A program made the position numbers and the translations under genes. The notes beneath the pieces were generated by a model. That model was not told the origin of the DNA. It saw only the letters and a program-made list of their open reading frames with translations, and made no database searches. From Variovorax sp. Root318D1 (lineage in GTDB: Bacteria > Pseudomonadota > Gammaproteobacteria > Burkholderiales > Burkholderiaceae_C), in contig NZ_LMCQ01000007.1 in NCBI RefSeq assembly GCF_001424835.1, positions 1 through 64,000 on the forward strand: a stretch of 64,000 nt of DNA. The letters are read 5' to 3'. Positions 17,260 to 26,183 of the stretch are shown in pieces (position 1 is the stretch's first letter; every line of letters begins with the position of its first letter).

Positions 17260-17811
17260 TCAGCGCGGCTGGAGTGCAAGCAGCTCCGCCATCTTCCGCA
17301 GCGCTTCTTCCGGCGTCGGCGCGATGTGGATCGAACAGGCCAGCATCAGGTTCAGCGGCTGGCCGAAGTCTTCCACCGCGATGCCGCTGCCGGTCTCGCG
17401 CAGCACCCCGGCCGCATCGGGCGTGCACGGCAGCGCGGCCCGGGCGCGGTCCGCATAGCTGCCCGCGGGCACGCCGTAGGCCACGACCGGAATCCCCAGC
17501 GCCACCGCAGCGCCCACCTCGAACACCGTCCCTGAATCGGGCTCCAGGCCGCGGAAGCTTGCGAGGTTGGCCACCACGCCGTCCGCGCCGCGAAGCCGCT
17601 GCATGTTGGCCTCGTAGATCTGCTCTTCCGGCGCGCCGGCGCTTGGCTGATCGTTGCCATCGGCCGGCAGCAAGGCCGAAAGCCCCAGCGCATCGCAAGC
17701 CGCCGCAAGCCGCACGAAGTGGTCCCTGGCGTCGGGGCGAAAGACGTCCGGGCCCGCGAGGTAGATCTGCGGACGGGCCTGTCTTTCTGGGTCTTGATTC
17801 ATGGAAAGCAC
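17260..17811 (-). CDS. Nucleoside 2-deoxyribosyltransferase
   Basis: The protein is 183 aa (180 from the second ATG at 17802; neither start has a clear ribosome-binding site). Motifs IYLAGPDVF near residues 16-24, DGVVANLASFRG, and GTVFEVGAAVALGIPVVAYG match the family, with the glutamate in GTVFEVG as the likely nucleophile. The enzyme swaps or removes the base of 2-deoxynucleosides in salvage. Some homologues instead hydrolyse nucleotides, so the exact activity is open. Confidence 0.85.
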   Translation of the reverse strand: MLSMNQDPERQARPQIYLAGPDVFRPDARDHFVRLAAACDALGLSALLPADGNDQPSAGAPEEQIYEANMQRLRGADGVVANLASFRGLEPDSGTVFEVGAAVALGIPVVAYGVPAGSYADRARAALPCTPDAAGVLRETGSGIAVEDFGQPLNLMLACSIHIAPTPEEALRKMAELLALQPR

Positions 17812-17897
17812 ATCTTAGCCGCGCTACTGAAGGGCTGATGCGCTTTGTCCGCTGTAGGCGAACCGGCAATCCATCAAATTGCACGGTCCGCAAGTGC

Positions 17898-19268
17898 TCA
17901 GCTGCCGGCCACCTTCATGCGGTTGACCAGCACCGACCCCGTGGTCTTGGCGCCGAAGGTGTAGGCATCGGCGCCAATGGCCTCGATGCCCATCAGCATG
18001 TCCTTCAGGTTGCCGGCAATGGTGATTTCATGCACCGGGAAGGCGATCCGGCCCTTCTCCACCCAGAAGCCGCTGGCGCCGCGCGAGTAGTCGCCAGTCA
18101 CGTAGTTCACGCCCTGCCCCATCAGCTCGATCACGAACAGGCCGGTGCCGAGCTTGGCGAGCATGGCGTCGAGATCGTCGCCCGGCTTCGTGAGGCGCGA
18201 ATTCAGGATCAGGTTGTGCGAGCCGCCGGCGTTGCCGGTGGTCTTCATGCCCAGCTTGCGCGCCGAATAGGTCGAGAGAAAGTAGCCTTCGAGCCGGCCG
18301 GCATCCACCACCTTGCGCGCGCGGGTCACCACGCCTTCGTCGTCGAAGGGCGAACTGCCCTTGCCGCGCATCACGTGCGGATCTTCAGCCACGTCCACGT
18401 GCTTGGGCAGCACCGGCTTGCCGAGCGAGTCGAGCAGGAAGGTGCTCTTGCGGTACAGCGCCCCGCCGCTCACGGCCTGCACCAGCCCGCCCAAAAGGCC
18501 CACGGCCAGCGGCGACTCGAACAGCACCGGGCATTCGGTGGTCTTGATCTTGCGCGACTTGAGCCGGCTCAGGGCCCGCTCGGCGGCGTAACGGCCCACG
18601 GCCTGCGGGCTCGCCAGTTCGCCGGCCGAGCGCATCGAGCTGTACCAGGAGTCGCGCTGCATGTCGTTGCCCTTGCCGGCGATGGGCGCAACCGAAATCG
18701 AATGCCGCGAGCTGGCGTACCCGCCGCGAAAACCGTGCGTGTGGGCGCTGAAAAAGTGGCTCTGCTGGGCCGAGACGCCCGCGCCTTCGCTGTTGGTGAT
18801 GCGCTTGTCGGTCGAGAGCGCAGCCTCTTCGCATTCGAGCGCCAGCGTGGCGGCCTGCTCGCTGGTCACGTCCCAGGGGTGGAACAGGTCGAGTTCGGGG
18901 TGCTCCTTGGCAATGTCTTCCTCGTCGGGAAGGCCGCTGACCGGGTCTTCGGCCGTGAAGCGGGCGATGTCGTAGGCGGCCTGCACCGTCTGGGCAATGG
19001 CGGCCTCGGAGAAGTCGGAGGTGCTGGCGTTGCCGCGGCGGTGGCCCACGTACACGGTGATGCCCAGCGACTTGTCGCGGTTGCGCTCGACGTTCTCGAG
19101 TTCGCCCTTGCGGACCGAGACGCTGAGGCCGCAGCCCTCGGAGGCTTCGGCGCCGGCATCGGTTGCACCGAGCTTTTTGGCGTGGGCCAGGGCCGAGTCG
19201 ACCAGGTTTTCGAAGAAGGAGCGGCTGTAGGCGAAGCCGGAATCGGCGCGCGAGGAGGATGTCGTCAT
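17898..19268 (-). CDS. pmbA: TldE/PmbA metalloprotease subunit
   Basis: The protein is 456 aa, the usual length for PmbA. The ATG at 19268 begins MTTSSSRADSGFAYSRSFFE. Family features include CGLSVSVRKGELENVERNRD, VYVGHRRGNASTSDFS, and a C-terminal region with LFVIELMGQGVNYVTGDYSR. TldD and TldE form a heterodimeric zinc protease that matures or degrades small peptides, such as microcin B17 in E. coli; the zinc site is in TldD, which is not in this window. It is divergent from darP, an arrangement common in betaproteobacteria. Confidence 0.93.
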   Translation of the reverse strand: MTTSSSRADSGFAYSRSFFENLVDSALAHAKKLGATDAGAEASEGCGLSVSVRKGELENVERNRDKSLGITVYVGHRRGNASTSDFSEAAIAQTVQAAYDIARFTAEDPVSGLPDEEDIAKEHPELDLFHPWDVTSEQAATLALECEEAALSTDKRITNSEGAGVSAQQSHFFSAHTHGFRGGYASSRHSISVAPIAGKGNDMQRDSWYSSMRSAGELASPQAVGRYAAERALSRLKSRKIKTTECPVLFESPLAVGLLGGLVQAVSGGALYRKSTFLLDSLGKPVLPKHVDVAEDPHVMRGKGSSPFDDEGVVTRARKVVDAGRLEGYFLSTYSARKLGMKTTGNAGGSHNLILNSRLTKPGDDLDAMLAKLGTGLFVIELMGQGVNYVTGDYSRGASGFWVEKGRIAFPVHEITIAGNLKDMLMGIEAIGADAYTFGAKTTGSVLVNRMKVAGS

Positions 19269-19374
19269 GTGGTGGCTATGATACTTGCGCCCCCCACATT
19301 CCGTTTTCCCTTCAGCTTCCCACTGCGCATTGCACGCGTTGCAACGCCGCACGGTGCGGCCCAGAATCCACCCC

Positions 19375-20031
19375 ATGTCCCGCAAACCCAAAAAAGGCTA
19401 TTTCGTCCGTGGCCAGTTCGTCGCCGAAGGCAGCGAGCTCGACCTGGAGCTCAAGCGCGAGCTCAAGGGCACCGACGAAGCCAGCCGCACCGACCTCAAG
19501 CGCGAAAGCGACGAACTGCAAAAGCTGGGCACCGAGCTGCTCGGCCTGCGTGCCGGCCTGTTCGATGCGCTCCCGCTCGACGAAAAACTGGTCGACGCCG
19601 TGGCCGAGGCCAAGCGCATCACCAATTTCGAGGGCAAGCGCCGCCAGATGCAGTTCATCGGCAAGCTGATGCGCAAGCTGGAGCCCGAGGTGCTGGAGGC
19701 CGTGAAGCTCGCCCTGACCGAGCAGAACAGCGTGCCGGCGGCCGAAACCGCCGCGCTGCACGAAGCCGAACGCTGGCGCGACCGGCTGATTGCCGACGAC
19801 GATGCGCTGGGCGGCTGGATCGAAACCCACCCTGCCACCGATTCGCAGCAGCTGCGCGCATTGGTGCGCCAGGCCCGCAAGGACTTGAAGGCCGGCCCCG
19901 CCGGCGAAGCGCCGCGCCAGGGCAAGGCGTACCGCGAGATCTTCCAGCTGGTGCGCGCGCAGCTGGCGGTGCACGGTGGCGCCGACCACGCTGCGGAGGC
20001 CGCCGCGCAAGACCGGGAAGACGACGCATGA
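19375..20031 (+). CDS. darP: DarP (YjgA) ribosome biogenesis protein
   Basis: The protein is 218 aa. MSRKPKKGYFVRGQFVAEGS is followed by the helical DUF615 core (LKRESDELQKLGTELLGL, RITNFEGKRRQMQFIGKLMR). DarP helps late assembly of the 50S subunit. The sequence is rich in charged helices and ends in an Ala-rich tail. It is divergent from pmbA and is followed by a palindromic repeat and then mogA. Confidence 0.9.
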   Translation: MSRKPKKGYFVRGQFVAEGSELDLELKRELKGTDEASRTDLKRESDELQKLGTELLGLRAGLFDALPLDEKLVDAVAEAKRITNFEGKRRQMQFIGKLMRKLEPEVLEAVKLALTEQNSVPAAETAALHEAERWRDRLIADDDALGGWIETHPATDSQQLRALVRQARKDLKAGPAGEAPRQGKAYREIFQLVRAQLAVHGGADHAAEAAAQDREDDA

Positions 20032-20037
20032 ACCCCT

Positions 20038-20148
20038 TGCCTTTCTCCCTCCCCTCCCGGGGGAGGGCCGGGGTGGGGGCAAGCGGCGCATCCATCGGGC
20101 GCTCTGGCTGCCCCCATCCCAACCTTCCCCCAAAGGGGGAAGGAGCAA
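20038..20148. repeat. Intergenic REP/BIME-like element, copy A
   Basis: The gap between darP and mogA consists almost wholly of two G/C hairpins facing each other: CCCTCCCCTCCC with GGGGGAGGG on the left, and CTTCCCCC-AAA-GGGGGAAG on the right (about 20127-20145). Between them GGGGTGGGGGCA faces TGCCCCCATCCC across a short variable centre. The same element lies reversed at 57146-57267. The right end supplies AAGGAG (20140-20145), placed seven bases before the mogA ATG. Confidence 0.85.
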
Positions 20149-20152
20149 CACC

Positions 20153-20743
20153 ATGAGCACACCCGACCCCGTCCGCATCGGCATCGTCTCCATCAGCGAC
20201 CGGGCCTCCAGCGGCACCTATGAAGACAAGGGCCTGCCTTCGCTGAAAGAATGGCTCGGCCGGGCGCTGAAGAACCCCATCGATTTCGAGTCCCGGCTGA
20301 TTCCCGACGAAACCGCCCGCATCAGCGCCACGCTGATCGAGCTGGTCGACGCCGGCTGCTCGCTGGTACTGACCACGGGCGGCACCGGCCCGGCCCTGCG
20401 CGATGTGACGCCCGAAGCCACACTGGCCGTAGCCCACAAGGAAATGCCCGGCTTCGGCGAGCAGATGCGCCAGATCAGCCTGCGCTTCGTGCCCACCGCG
20501 ATCCTTTCGCGCCAGGTGGCGGTGATCCGCGACAAGAGCCTGATCATCAACCTGCCGGGGCAGCCGAAGTCGATTGCGGAAACGCTCGAAGGGCTCAAGG
20601 ACACCGAAGGCGTGCAGGTCGTGCCCGGCATCTTCGCGGCGGTGCCCTATTGCATCGACCTGATCGGCGGGCCGTACCTTGAGACCGATGACGCGGTCTG
20701 CAAGGCGTTCCGGCCGAAGTCGGCCATCCGACCGCCGCGCTAG
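20153..20743 (+). CDS. mogA: Molybdopterin adenylyltransferase
   Basis: The protein is 196 aa, normal for MogA. IGIVSISDRASSGTYEDKG, TTGGTGPALRDVTPEAT and NLPGQPKSIAETLEG are the family motifs. MogA adenylylates molybdopterin before molybdenum insertion and so is needed for molybdoenzymes such as NasA in this window. The Shine-Dalgarno sequence belongs to the right hairpin of the preceding repeat, so translation may depend on that hairpin opening. Confidence 0.94.
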   Translation: MSTPDPVRIGIVSISDRASSGTYEDKGLPSLKEWLGRALKNPIDFESRLIPDETARISATLIELVDAGCSLVLTTGGTGPALRDVTPEATLAVAHKEMPGFGEQMRQISLRFVPTAILSRQVAVIRDKSLIINLPGQPKSIAETLEGLKDTEGVQVVPGIFAAVPYCIDLIGGPYLETDDAVCKAFRPKSAIRPPR

Positions 20744-20760
20744 GCGGCGAGCCAGCGGGG

Positions 20761-21513
20761 TCAGGCCTTCGGGCGCTGCCGGACCCAGGCCTCGAAGCCG
20801 GTCGGCGCCAGGCGCGCGCCGGCAGCCGGCGTGAGCGAGCGGTCGTCGAGGCGCACCCCGAAGTAATCCGCGTTGGCATCGGTGACCACTTGCCGGGCAT
20901 CGCCCGTTGCAGCGAGAAAACGGCGCACCAGGTCGTCGAGTGGCACGGCCTCCGGCCCGGCGATCTCCACCCTGCTGCCTGACGGCGGCTCGTTCACGAT
21001 CTCGGCCAGCGCCGCGGCCACGTCCTCCGCCGCAATCGGCTGCACCAGTGCGTGCGACAGGCGAATTTCGCTGCCCGCGCCCCCCGCGTTGGCGATGCCG
21101 CCCAGGAACTCGAAGAACTGCGTCGCCTGCACGATCGTGTAGGGCACGGGCGAGGCCTCGATCAGGTCTTCCTGGGCCTGCTTGGCGCGGAAATAGCCGC
21201 TGGCCAGCAGCCGGTCGGTGCCGACGACCGAGAGCGCGATGTGGTGGGCCACGCCGGCTTCGGCCTCGGCCGCGAGCAGGTTGCGGCCCGAGGTCTCGAA
21301 GAAGCGCAGCACGGCCTCGTCCTCGAACGACGGCGAGTTCGCCACGTCGACGACCACCTGTGCGCCCGCCAGGGCCTCCTTCAGCCCTTCACCCGTGAGC
21401 GTGTTGACGCCCGTGGAAGGCGAGGCGGCAACGACTTCGTGGCCGGTGTGGCGCAGCCGTGCGGCGAGCTTGGAGCCGATGAGGCCGGAGCCTCCGATGA
21501 TGATGATCTTCAT
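20761..21513 (-). CDS. NAD(P)-binding NmrA/SDR-type protein
   Basis: The protein is 250 aa from the ATG at 21513, preceded by AAGGA. MKIIIIGGSGLIGSKLA is a Rossmann glycine motif of the atypical (NmrA-like) SDR group. There is no classical YxxxK catalytic pair in a convincing place, so it may be a redox sensor or a reductase of unknown substrate. The FRAKQAQEDLIEASPVPYTI stretch is typical of these proteins. It ends 17 bases from the convergent mogA stop. Confidence 0.82.
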   Translation of the reverse strand: MKIIIIGGSGLIGSKLAARLRHTGHEVVAASPSTGVNTLTGEGLKEALAGAQVVVDVANSPSFEDEAVLRFFETSGRNLLAAEAEAGVAHHIALSVVGTDRLLASGYFRAKQAQEDLIEASPVPYTIVQATQFFEFLGGIANAGGAGSEIRLSHALVQPIAAEDVAAALAEIVNEPPSGSRVEIAGPEAVPLDDLVRRFLAATGDARQVVTDANADYFGVRLDDRSLTPAAGARLAPTGFEAWVRQRPKA

Positions 21514-21615
21514 GGTTGATTCCTTGTGAAAAGGCAGTCCAGAGAACGCCCCCTTTGGACGTCCTTTCAAGCAAGACGTCCGGTGGGGATAGTTTGTGAC
21601 ACCAGGACCGAAAAA

Positions 21616-24600
21616 CTACTTGGAATCGACGTCCCTCCGATGGGCAATGCGATAGAGCAGCGGCAGCACCAGCAGCGTCAGCGCGGTCGAGGAAAGGATG
21701 CCGCCGATCACCACTGTCGCCAGCGGGCGCTGCACCTCGGCGCCGGTGCCCGTGGCAATGGCCATCGGCACAAAGCCCAGCGAAGCGACCAAGGCGGTCA
21801 TCAGCACCGGCCGCAGCCGGGTGATCGCGCCTTCGCGGATCGCCGCGTCGAGCGGCAGCCCGCCCTCGCGCAGGTTGCGGATGAACGAGATCATCACCAG
21901 CCCGTTGAGCACCGCCACGCCTGAAAGTGCGATGAAGCCCACCGCCGCCGAGATCGACAGCGGAATGCCGCGCAGCCACAGCGCCACGATGCCGCCGGTG
22001 AGCGCAAAAGGGATGCCGGTGAACACCAGGAGGCCGTCCTTCAGGTTGCCGAACATCGCGAATAGCAGCGTGAACACCAGGAGCAGCGACACCGGCACCA
22101 CCACCTGCAACCGCTCGGTGGCCGAAGCCAGGTTCTCGTACTGGCCGCCCCACGCGGTCCAGTAGCCGGGTGGAATGCTCACCTTGCGCATCGCTTCTTC
22201 GGCCTCGGCCACGAAGGAGCCGAGGTCGCGGCCGCGCACATTGGCGCTCACCACGATGCGGCGCTTGCCGTTCTCGCGGCTGACCTGGTTGGGGCCGGGT
22301 GCAAGCTCCAGCGTGGCCACTTCGCCCAGCGGTATGAAGCTGGTGCGCTGCGCCTCCGCGCCAATGCTCTTTGGCAATGCCACGGGCAGGCGCTTGATCG
22401 CCTCCAGATCGGTGCGCAAGTTCTCGGGCAGGCGCACGAGGATGTCGAAGCGCCGGTCGCCGTCGAACAGCGTGCCCGCCTCACGCCCGCCCACTGCGAT
22501 GGAGATGGCGTCCTGCACATCGCCCACGTTGAGGCCGTAGCGCGCGGTCTTGCCGCGGTCGATGTTCACCGTGAGCATCGGCAGGCCGGTGGTCTGCTCG
22601 ACCTTCACTTCGGCGGCACCGGAGATCTTGCTCAACGTTCTCGACACCTCGGCCGCCGTCTTGTTCAGCACGTCCATGTCGTCGCCGAAGATCTTCACGG
22701 CCACATCGCTGCGCACGCCCGAGATCAGTTCGTTGAAGCGCAGCTGGATCGGCTGCGAGAACTCGTAGTTGTTGCCCGGCAGCTTCTCGACCTCTTCCTG
22801 CACCGCCGCGAGCAACTCGGCGCGCGTGCGGCGAGATGCACCTTGGGGCGCGGGCCACTCGCTCTCGGGCTTGAGCATGACGTAGCCATCCGAGATGTTC
22901 GGCGGCATCGGGTCGGATGCGATCTCGGCCGTGCCGGTGCGCGCGAACACGCGCTCGATCTCCGGAAACTTTTCTTTCAGCGAGCGTTCGATCTGCTTTT
23001 GCATCTCGACCGATTGCGTGAGGCTGGTGCCCGGAATGCGCAGCGCCTGAACGGCAAAGTCGCCCTCGCCCAGGCTTGGCACAAACTCCGTACCCAACCG
23101 CGTGGCCAGCAGGCCCGAGAGCAGCACCGCCACCACCGCCGTGGTAATGACCAGCGGCTTGGCCGTCATCACGCGCGCCAGCAGCGGCTCGTAGCCGCGC
23201 CTGGCCCACTGCATCAGGCGGCTTTCTTTCTCGCTCACCTTGTTGCCGATGAACAGCGCCACGGCCGCCGGAATGAAGGTGATCGACAGGATCATCGCGC
23301 CCAGCAGCGCAATCACCACGGTGAAGGCCATCGGGTGGAACAGCTTGCCCTCCACACCCGTGAGCGCAAAGATCGGCAGGTACACGATCATGATGATCAG
23401 CTGGCCGAACAGCAGCGGGCGCCGCGCCTCCTGCGAGGCAGCGAACACTTCGTGGAAACGCTCGCTGCGCGTGAGCGGCCGCCCGTGCCTTGCCTGCGCA
23501 TGGGCGAGCCTTCGCACGCAGTTCTCCACGATCACCACCGCCCCGTCGATGATGATGCCGAAGTCCAGCGCGCCCAGGCTCATGAGGTTGGCGCTGACCT
23601 TCTGGTTCACCATGCCGGTGAAGGTGAAGAGCATCGACAGCGGAATGACCAGTGCGGTGATCAGCGCCGCGCGCATGTTGCCGAGAAACAGGAACAGCAC
23701 CGCAATGACCAGCACCGCGCCCTCGAAGAGGTTCTTCTTCACCGTGGCGATGGCCTTGTCGACCAGCACCGTGCGGTCGTACACCGTCACGGCCTTCACG
23801 CCCGCGGGCAGCGTGCGGTTGATCTCCTGCATCTTCTTGTCGACCGCCTGCGAGACGGTGCGGCTGTTCTCGCCGATGAGCATGAACACCGTGCCCAGCA
23901 CCACCTCGCGGCCGTTGTCGGTGGCCGCGCCGGTGCGCAGCTCCTGGCCGATGCCGACCTCGGCCACGTCCTGCACGCGCAGCGGCACGCCCCCCACGTT
24001 GCCCAGGATCACGTTGCCGATGTCTTCCACCGACTTCACCTGCCCCGGCGCACGGATGAGGTACTGCTCGCCGCGCTTCTCGATGTAGCCCGCGCCCACG
24101 TTGGCGTTGTTGCGCTCCAGCGCGGTGACCAGGTCGGTCATCGTGAGGCCATGCGCGAGCAGCTTGGCGGGGTCGGGCGCGATCTGGAACTCCTTGGCGT
24201 AGCCGCCGATGGAGTTGATCTCGGTCACGCCCTTCACGTTGCGCAACTGCGGCTTGATGATCCAGTCCTGGATCTCGCGCAGGTCGGTGGGCGTGTAGGG
24301 CTTGCCGTCCGCCTTCTTCGCGCCCTCTTCCGCTTCCACGGTCCAGAGATAGATCTCGCCGAGGCCCGTCGATATCGGCCCTATCACCGGCGAGATGCCG
24401 CCCGGCATGCTCTCGCGCGCCGACTGGATGCGCTCGTTCACCAGTTGCCGCGCAAAGTAAATGTCGGTACCGTCCTCGAAGATCACCGTCACCTGCGAGA
24501 GGCCGTAGCGCGAGAGCGAGCGCGTCTGCTGCAGGCCCGGCAGGCCGGCCATCACCGTCTCGATGGGATAGGTCACGCGCTGTTCGGCCTCGAGCGGCGA

Positions 24601-24768
24601 ATAGCCGGGCGCGGCGGTGTTGATCTGCACCTGCACGTTGGTGATGTCAGGCACCGCGTCGATGGGCAGCTTCTGGTAGCTGAAGACACCGAGCGCGGCC
24701 ATGCCTAGCACGACCAGCAAGACCAGCCAGCGCTGTTCGATGGAAAACCGGATGACTCGTTCGAACAT
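21616..24768 (-). CDS. czcA: Heavy-metal RND efflux pump CzcA
   Basis: The protein is 1050 aa, full length for HME-RND pumps. It starts MFERVIRFSIEQRWLVLLVV and has the two porter loops and twelve membrane segments of the family. DFGIIIDGAVVIVEN near residue 400 carries the acidic residues of the proton path and marks the CzcA (Co/Zn/Cd) subgroup. It takes metal from periplasm or cytoplasm to the outside with CzcB and CzcC, encoded just upstream in the same direction (czcB ends ten bases before). Exact metal range cannot be read from sequence. Confidence 0.93.
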   Translation of the reverse strand: MFERVIRFSIEQRWLVLLVVLGMAALGVFSYQKLPIDAVPDITNVQVQINTAAPGYSPLEAEQRVTYPIETVMAGLPGLQQTRSLSRYGLSQVTVIFEDGTDIYFARQLVNERIQSARESMPGGISPVIGPISTGLGEIYLWTVEAEEGAKKADGKPYTPTDLREIQDWIIKPQLRNVKGVTEINSIGGYAKEFQIAPDPAKLLAHGLTMTDLVTALERNNANVGAGYIEKRGEQYLIRAPGQVKSVEDIGNVILGNVGGVPLRVQDVAEVGIGQELRTGAATDNGREVVLGTVFMLIGENSRTVSQAVDKKMQEINRTLPAGVKAVTVYDRTVLVDKAIATVKKNLFEGAVLVIAVLFLFLGNMRAALITALVIPLSMLFTFTGMVNQKVSANLMSLGALDFGIIIDGAVVIVENCVRRLAHAQARHGRPLTRSERFHEVFAASQEARRPLLFGQLIIMIVYLPIFALTGVEGKLFHPMAFTVVIALLGAMILSITFIPAAVALFIGNKVSEKESRLMQWARRGYEPLLARVMTAKPLVITTAVVAVLLSGLLATRLGTEFVPSLGEGDFAVQALRIPGTSLTQSVEMQKQIERSLKEKFPEIERVFARTGTAEIASDPMPPNISDGYVMLKPESEWPAPQGASRRTRAELLAAVQEEVEKLPGNNYEFSQPIQLRFNELISGVRSDVAVKIFGDDMDVLNKTAAEVSRTLSKISGAAEVKVEQTTGLPMLTVNIDRGKTARYGLNVGDVQDAISIAVGGREAGTLFDGDRRFDILVRLPENLRTDLEAIKRLPVALPKSIGAEAQRTSFIPLGEVATLELAPGPNQVSRENGKRRIVVSANVRGRDLGSFVAEAEEAMRKVSIPPGYWTAWGGQYENLASATERLQVVVPVSLLLVFTLLFAMFGNLKDGLLVFTGIPFALTGGIVALWLRGIPLSISAAVGFIALSGVAVLNGLVMISFIRNLREGGLPLDAAIREGAITRLRPVLMTALVASLGFVPMAIATGTGAEVQRPLATVVIGGILSSTALTLLVLPLLYRIAHRRDVDSK

Positions 24769-24777
24769 GCGGCGTCC

Positions 24778-26163
24778 TCAGTGGGTGTGCGTGGCAGAGC
24801 TCTTGCCCTGCTGCGACTTGACGACGAAGCTGCCGCTCGCGGCATGGGCCGTGCCGGGCTTCAGGCCGCTCAAGACTTCGATGCGCCGGCCGTCGCTGCG
24901 GCCTGTCTGCACATGCTGCGGCACGAAGCCGCCGGGCACCTTGAGGAAGACGGTGGGCTTTTCCTCCACCGTCTGCACCGCGTCGGCCGCTACCGTCACG
25001 GGAGCATCCGCTTCGGACGAAACGAGCTCCACGTTCACGAACAGGCCCGGCCGCCAGACACGCTGCGGATTCGTCACCGTCACGCGTGCCGTGGCCGTGC
25101 GCGTCTGGGCGCCGATGAGCGAGCCCACGTAAGACACAGTGCCGCTGGCCGTCTGGTCGAACGCGGTCGAGCGGATGGTCACCGGCTCGCCGATGCGCAC
25201 CAGGTTCAGGTTGTTCGCGGCCACGCTGATCTCGGCCCACACGATGGAGAGATCGGAAATGGTGAAGACGCTGGCGTCTTCCTTCACCGCTTCGCCGAGC
25301 GAGATGTGCTTCTCGACCACCATGCCGTCGAAGGGCGCGCGCAGTTCGTAGCGGCCAAGGGCCGGCGAGCCCGGCGTGGCGCCCAGCGCCAGCAGCTTCT
25401 GGTTCGCGTTGGCCACGGCAATCTGCGCCTCCTGCATGGCCTGCTCGGCCTGCAGATAGTCTTGCTGGGCCGAGATCTTTTCTTCCCAGAGTTTCTTCTC
25501 GCGCTGGTAGGTGGTGCGGGCCAATTCCAGCCGGCGCTGCGCGGATTGAAGTTCGCTGCGCTGCTCCGAGAGCATCGGGCTGGAGAGCACGGCCAGCACC
25601 TGGCCGCGCTTCACCTCTTGCCCGAGGTTGGCCGATACGCTGTCGACCACGCCTGCGACGCGCGGCACCACGTGGGCCGTGCGATCTTCGTTGAACTTGA
25701 TCTCGCCCGGCAGCTGCAGAGACGACTTGATGCGCGCAGGGCCGGCGCTCCCGATGGCCAGGCCGGCGGCCTTGATCTGCTCGTCAGTGAAGGCGATCTT
25801 TTCTTCGTCTTCCTTGTGGGCCTTCGGCTCGCCCTTTGCCTCGCCAGATGTGCTTTTCTCCGCGTGCTCTTCCGCGTGCTTCTCCGCGTGCTCCTCGCCG
25901 TGATGCTCCTTGTCGGCGTGGCCTTTCGCATCGGCATGACCGTGGTCGTGGCCATGGTCCTTGCCTTCGGTCTTTCCTTCTTCGTGATGCTCGCCATCGG
26001 CATGCCCGCCGGCTTCCGAATGGCCGGCCGCCTCGGGCTTGGCCGGCGCGGTGCGCAAAATCAGCGCGCCCGCGCCAAGGCCCATCACCAGAACAACCGC
26101 GATGGCCATCCACTGCTTCTTGCCGATGCGCTCGGCGAGCGTGTTGCGTTCTTCTGTGTTCAT
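24778..26163 (-). CDS. czcB: CzcB-type membrane fusion protein with a histidine-rich N-terminal segment
   Basis: The protein is 461 aa. A membrane anchor lies near residues 17-37 (KQWMAIAVVLVMGLGAGALI). Residues about 46-110 are very rich in His, Glu, Lys and Asp (for example GHADGEHHEEGKTEGKDHGH), a likely periplasmic metal-binding spacer. The barrel-sandwich, coiled-coil hairpin and beta-barrel follow. It bridges the CzcA pump and the CzcC channel. The His-rich stretch may gather Zn, Co or Cd for the pump. It is the third gene of a czcI-C-B-A order. Confidence 0.9.
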   Translation of the reverse strand: MNTEERNTLAERIGKKQWMAIAVVLVMGLGAGALILRTAPAKPEAAGHSEAGGHADGEHHEEGKTEGKDHGHDHGHADAKGHADKEHHGEEHAEKHAEEHAEKSTSGEAKGEPKAHKEDEEKIAFTDEQIKAAGLAIGSAGPARIKSSLQLPGEIKFNEDRTAHVVPRVAGVVDSVSANLGQEVKRGQVLAVLSSPMLSEQRSELQSAQRRLELARTTYQREKKLWEEKISAQQDYLQAEQAMQEAQIAVANANQKLLALGATPGSPALGRYELRAPFDGMVVEKHISLGEAVKEDASVFTISDLSIVWAEISVAANNLNLVRIGEPVTIRSTAFDQTASGTVSYVGSLIGAQTRTATARVTVTNPQRVWRPGLFVNVELVSSEADAPVTVAADAVQTVEEKPTVFLKVPGGFVPQHVQTGRSDGRRIEVLSGLKPGTAHAASGSFVVKSQQGKSSATHTH

Positions 26164-26183
26164 GATCTTGTGAATTCCTGAAG

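Noticed and set aside
22843-24708. 621-codon open frame antisense to czcA
   Set aside because: It is a high-GC shadow of a full-length, motif-complete czcA; the translated sequence is His/Arg-rich with no recognisable domain.
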